A stretch of 26,357 nucleotides of DNA from JAIOSM01 sp023143455 (GTDB lineage Bacteria > Desulfobacterota > Desulfobacteria > Desulfobacterales > Desulfobacteraceae), in contig DAOVTW010000048.1 of NCBI GenBank assembly GCA_030632885.1, positions 1 to 26,357 on the forward strand. Direction: 5' to 3'. The notes under the pieces were generated by a model that saw nothing but the letters and a program-made list of their open reading frames with translations, was not told the DNA's origin and made no database searches. The translations under genes and the position numbers were made by a program. Position 1 is the stretch's first letter. The number at the start of each line of letters is the position of its first letter. Shown piece after piece: positions 24,760 to 26,357 of this stretch.

Positions 24760-25047
24760 TCAACCAACCCTTTTTTCAAGCTCATCAATGGATAGATGTT
24801 CATACTTTTGATATAGCCCAATTGTGTTAGTAGAAGCATTTGAGGGCTTATTCACACCCGCTACTGATTTATAGTTACCTACTTTAGCACTGATATTAGC
24901 GGGATCGAGTTTTGTCACCATAGACATTGCTCGACAATATTCCATTTGTTTTCCTCTTGGAAAGTTATCAGCCTGGAGTTTTTTGAAGATTATCAAACAG
25001 CGGATTTCATTTGTTTCATTCCAGTGTGAAGTTTTTCTATAACCCAT
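24760..25047 (-). CDS. Small putative DNA-binding protein, candidate R-M regulator
   Basis: ATG 25047 follows a GGGG site about seven bases upstream and gives 95 residues. The region NETNEIRCLIIFKKL ... DPANISAKVGNYKSVAGVNKPSNAST resembles the small N-terminal domain found in some HNH and restriction-type endonucleases, where helices followed by a PSSVSMKL.NF..LDP-like pattern suggest DNA binding. Here it stands alone, upstream of and co-directional with the methyltransferase and endonuclease (145 nt gap). It may act as a control protein, as C proteins do, or be an unrelated cassette gene, since it begins 15 nt after an attC-like repeat. Confidence 0.5.
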   Translation of the reverse strand: MGYRKTSHWNETNEIRCLIIFKKLQADNFPRGKQMEYCRAMSMVTKLDPANISAKVGNYKSVAGVNKPSNASTNTIGLYQKYEHLSIDELEKRVG

Positions 25048-25061
25048 ACTGATACCCCATC

Positions 25062-25140
25062 ATTTTTTTAACATTCGAACTCACCTGCCTGACGGAGTGC
25101 CGAAGGCGCGGAGGAAGGTCAGGCGAAGTGAGTGTTAAAG
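25062..25140 (-). repeat. attC-like imperfect palindrome (integron cassette site)
   Basis: On the minus strand the left arm TTTAACA-CTCAC-TTC-GCCTGAC (from 25139) mirrors the right arm GTCAGGC-AG-GTGAG-TTCGAA-TGTTAAA. The arms have unequal spacers, which give extrahelical bases, and enclose a GC-rich centre. It begins immediately after the stop codon of the SRPBCC gene, as attC sites do in gene cassettes. The ends TTTAAC and GTTAAA fit RYYYAAC/GTTRRRY except for the outermost base. A generic mobile repeat or terminator-like palindrome is the alternative. Confidence 0.55.
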
Positions 25141-25626
25141 CTATTTCCTTTTTAGACTCTTTCTTAGGATACAAACCCAAAAGTTCCATTTTGTACTCTT
25201 TTGTTCGTGTGAAAAGTGATTTTCAACTTTATCCAGACAGTCTTCCAGTAACGCATCATGAAGCCATTTAATAGCAAAATACCAAGTCAAGATGCCTTTT
25301 CCTGATAACGTCATTTTTATTGTATGCTTTATCTCTGCTTTTTCTGAATCTATTTCTGTAATTTGAAATTTATGAATTCCATTAAAACCATCTGGTTTTA
25401 TGAATTGAAATTCAATGATATTTCCGGGTAAATATTTTTGAATTGAATATTTTATGGGGCCATGCCCACCCACTGCACCTTCCAATAGACCTTTCTTAAA
25501 AATCATTGGAGGCCATTTCTCATTTGGCCATAATTGATCACTTTTTGAAGACAATGTATCAAACAATTCAGAGATTTTATCTTTAGGTTGGTTGATTATC
25601 CTTTTGTGTATGTTCGTAATTTTCAT
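25141..25626 (-). CDS. SRPBCC-family protein, likely cassette gene
   Basis: ATG 25626 (MKITNIHKR) gives 161 residues; the frame is open to 25725 but the extra N-terminus is encoded by the upstream repeat. The pattern LFDTLSSKSDQLWPNEKWPPM, GAVGGHGPIKYSI, YLPGNIIEFQF and GIHKFQI fits the START/SRPBCC helix-grip fold of hydrophobic-ligand-binding proteins that are common as integron cassette genes. The only purine-rich site is AGGA within the GTTAGGA end of the upstream repeat, ten bases before the ATG, as if the attC end supplies the ribosome-binding site. Ligand unknown. Confidence 0.65.
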   Translation of the reverse strand: MKITNIHKRIINQPKDKISELFDTLSSKSDQLWPNEKWPPMIFKKGLLEGAVGGHGPIKYSIQKYLPGNIIEFQFIKPDGFNGIHKFQITEIDSEKAEIKHTIKMTLSGKGILTWYFAIKWLHDALLEDCLDKVENHFSHEQKSTKWNFWVCILRKSLKRK

Positions 25627-25629
25627 GAT

Positions 25630-25705
25630 AGATTTTTTCCTAACGCCAAGCATAAGGCGCGGCGGTTTTTTGCCGTCGCCCTTAATGCCATTGATACTAA
25701 TTGAG
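25630..25705 (-). repeat. Second attC-like palindrome upstream of SRPBCC gene
   Basis: On the minus strand GCATTAAGGGCGACGG pairs with CCGCCGCGCCTTATGC around an A-rich loop, with two unpaired bases. The 3' end runs into GGCGTTAGGA, close to the attC core GTTRRRY. The 5' outer box is degenerate (GCTCAAT is the nearest to RYYYAAC). Together with the repeat at 25062-25140 it brackets exactly one gene in the same orientation, the layout of one integron cassette. Confidence 0.5.
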
Positions 25706-25829
25706 CCTTCCCTTTGACACAGCAAACTATTATGCTGTAGAAGGCAAAATCTATATGTGTTTGTAGCAGATTTAATGACTACACCATTTGAATTTAAGTC
25801 AGAAACTTTTACATTATTAAGCTTTTAAA

Positions 25830-25851
25830 AAGGAAAAACAACTTTTTCCTT
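25830..25851 (-). terminator. Probable terminator hairpin, best on minus strand
   Basis: AAGGAAAAA (25830-25838) is the perfect complement of TTTTTCCTT (25843-25851), with loop CAAC. On the minus strand it is followed by a short T run, so it could end transcripts coming from the right edge before the cassette region. It is AT-rich, so stability is modest; on the plus strand it is also followed by A/T-rich sequence. Confidence 0.45.
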
Positions 25852-26053
25852 AAAAATTTTTATTGCCTATTGACAAGAAGGCGGCTCATATGGGTTATTA
25901 TTTGGATTATGTTTATCGATATCCCATGTCGTGGGATTATTATATATTCTTCCAATATTGTGTTTTCGTTAGATATATTCTATAATTTTTTGCTTTATTT
26001 GTCGATGTAAATTTTAAAAAGAGGAGGTAGTTGATAAAAAAATAATCCCGCAT

Positions 26054-26072
26054 GGTTCAGACATGTCTAACC
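26054..26072. promoter_or_regulatory. Near-perfect dyad, possible operator
   Basis: GGTT-C-AGACATGTCT-AACC is an inverted repeat: a 10-bp perfect palindrome AGACATGTCT flanked by GGTT and AACC, with a single extra C on one side. It lies in AT-rich non-coding DNA, where such a GC-containing dyad stands out. A protein operator is possible; no regulator or target gene can be assigned. Confidence 0.3.
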
Positions 26073-26221
26073 TATTACATTATATTTAACGTAATCCTAT
26101 CTTTAAATAAAATCAACAAATAAAAAATGCCCCTTTTTATGCTCAATTGAGTTGATAATATTTTAAAATAAATTGATAAAAAATGTTTACCGTGTTCTAA
26201 TATAACCATAAGTCTATAAAT

Positions 26222-26356
26222 TCATACAATATATTTTTTCGATTTTATGTAAATGAGAATACTGACTACCAGTAGACTCAATAAAAGAGTAAGCTCAATT
26301 AATTCTTTATATTTTTGATAAATATAAATTCCCAAAGCCACGGTGCAAAAGATAAG
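26222..26356 (-). CDS. C-terminus of a membrane protein, cut by window edge
   Basis: From the right edge one minus-strand frame runs open for 44 codons to TGA (26222-26224). It encodes two hydrophobic stretches, LIFCTVALGIYIYQKY and a leucine-rich LTLLLSLLVVSILIYI, followed by a basic end (KSKKYIV). This is the pattern of two final transmembrane helices with a cytoplasmic positive tail. No family can be named. The gene would be transcribed toward the cassette region. Confidence 0.5.
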   Translation of the reverse strand, partial: LIFCTVALGIYIYQKYKELIELTLLLSLLVVSILIYIKSKKYIV

Positions 26357-26357
26357 C

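Larger units (their letters stand above)
25706..26221. other. Mostly non-coding stretch with hairpins and dyads
   Basis: No convincing gene is seen in these roughly 515 bp. Contents: a 9-bp hairpin at 25830-25851; a TTGACA at 25870-25875 on the plus strand without a good -10; a hairpin ATCCCA/TGGGAT (25921-25937); a strong AGGAGGT (26022-26028) followed by a TTG that opens only four codons; and a dyad at 26054-26072. Short palindromes CTCAATTGAG and ATTTTAAAAT lie near 26142-26170. A 31-codon frame at 25890-25985 is too weak to call. Confidence 0.4.

Noticed and set aside
24621..24839. 72-aa minus-strand frame downstream of and overlapping the small DNA-binding gene
   Set aside because: Half of it is an out-of-frame reading of the 95-aa gene and the rest shows no protein-like pattern.
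25890..25985. 31-codon Tyr-rich frame with AAGGCGG upstream
   Set aside because: Too short and composition-driven; its ATG would also lie between the -35 and -10 of the only nearby promoter-like motif.
1..26357. CRISPR arrays, tRNA and rRNA genes
   Set aside because: No regularly spaced repeats, tRNA cloverleaf sequences or rRNA signatures were noticed on either strand.

Overview
The window looks like an AT-rich chromosome segment (roughly one third G+C by eye) of a Gram-negative anaerobe. A member of the Desulfobacterota (Desulfobacteraceae-like) is my best guess. It rests on the two translation gene blocks, the IF2 architecture (two IF2N domains with a long Lys/Glu linker) and overall protein flavour. 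No rRNA gene or taxonomic marker confirms it. No tRNA or rRNA gene was seen.

Layout. (1) 1-577: a C-terminal fragment of an unrecognised, possibly transposase, protein converges on a small exported Spy/ZraP-like protein. (2) 594-5639, plus strand: infC-rpmI-rplT-pheS-pheT (IF3, L35, L20 and both subunits of phenylalanyl-tRNA synthetase). infC appears to start at a non-standard ATA codon. A promoter and a strong hairpin precede rpmI. (3) 5640-15331, plus strand: rimP-nusA-infB-rbfA-truB-rpsO-pnp plus an MBL-fold hydrolase that overlaps pnp. This block links ribosome maturation, transcription elongation, initiation and RNA turnover. It has a promoter plus a structured, terminator-containing leader before rimP, a terminator after rpsO, and a large pnp leader with a 25-bp duplex that looks like an RNase III substrate. 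(4) 15378-19337, minus strand: decayed HAD-phosphatase and MFS-transporter stubs, a two-TM potassium channel with tandem RCK domains, a DUF2235 alpha/beta-hydrolase with C-terminal membrane helices, and an orphan HipA C-terminal fragment. (5) 19509-25047, minus strand: a defence-type cluster. It runs from a 95-aa putative DNA-binding protein to a beta-class DNA methyltransferase, a PaeR7I/XhoI-family restriction endonuclease, a 983-aa fusion of primase (AEP, TOTE type), SF2 helicase and phospholipase-D-like domains, and a small protein interrupted by TGA at a probable Trp codon. (6) 25062-25725: two attC-like imperfect palindromes flank an SRPBCC-protein gene in the arrangement of an integron gene cassette. 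No integrase is in the window. (7) 25726-26357: mostly non-coding, with hairpins and dyads, and the C-terminus of a membrane protein running off the right edge.

The left 15 kb is conserved housekeeping sequence; its novelty lies in its RNA leaders. The right 11 kb is accessory DNA. The most interesting candidate system is the restriction-modification pair placed directly upstream of the AEP-helicase-PLD protein, with cassette-borne genes next to it.
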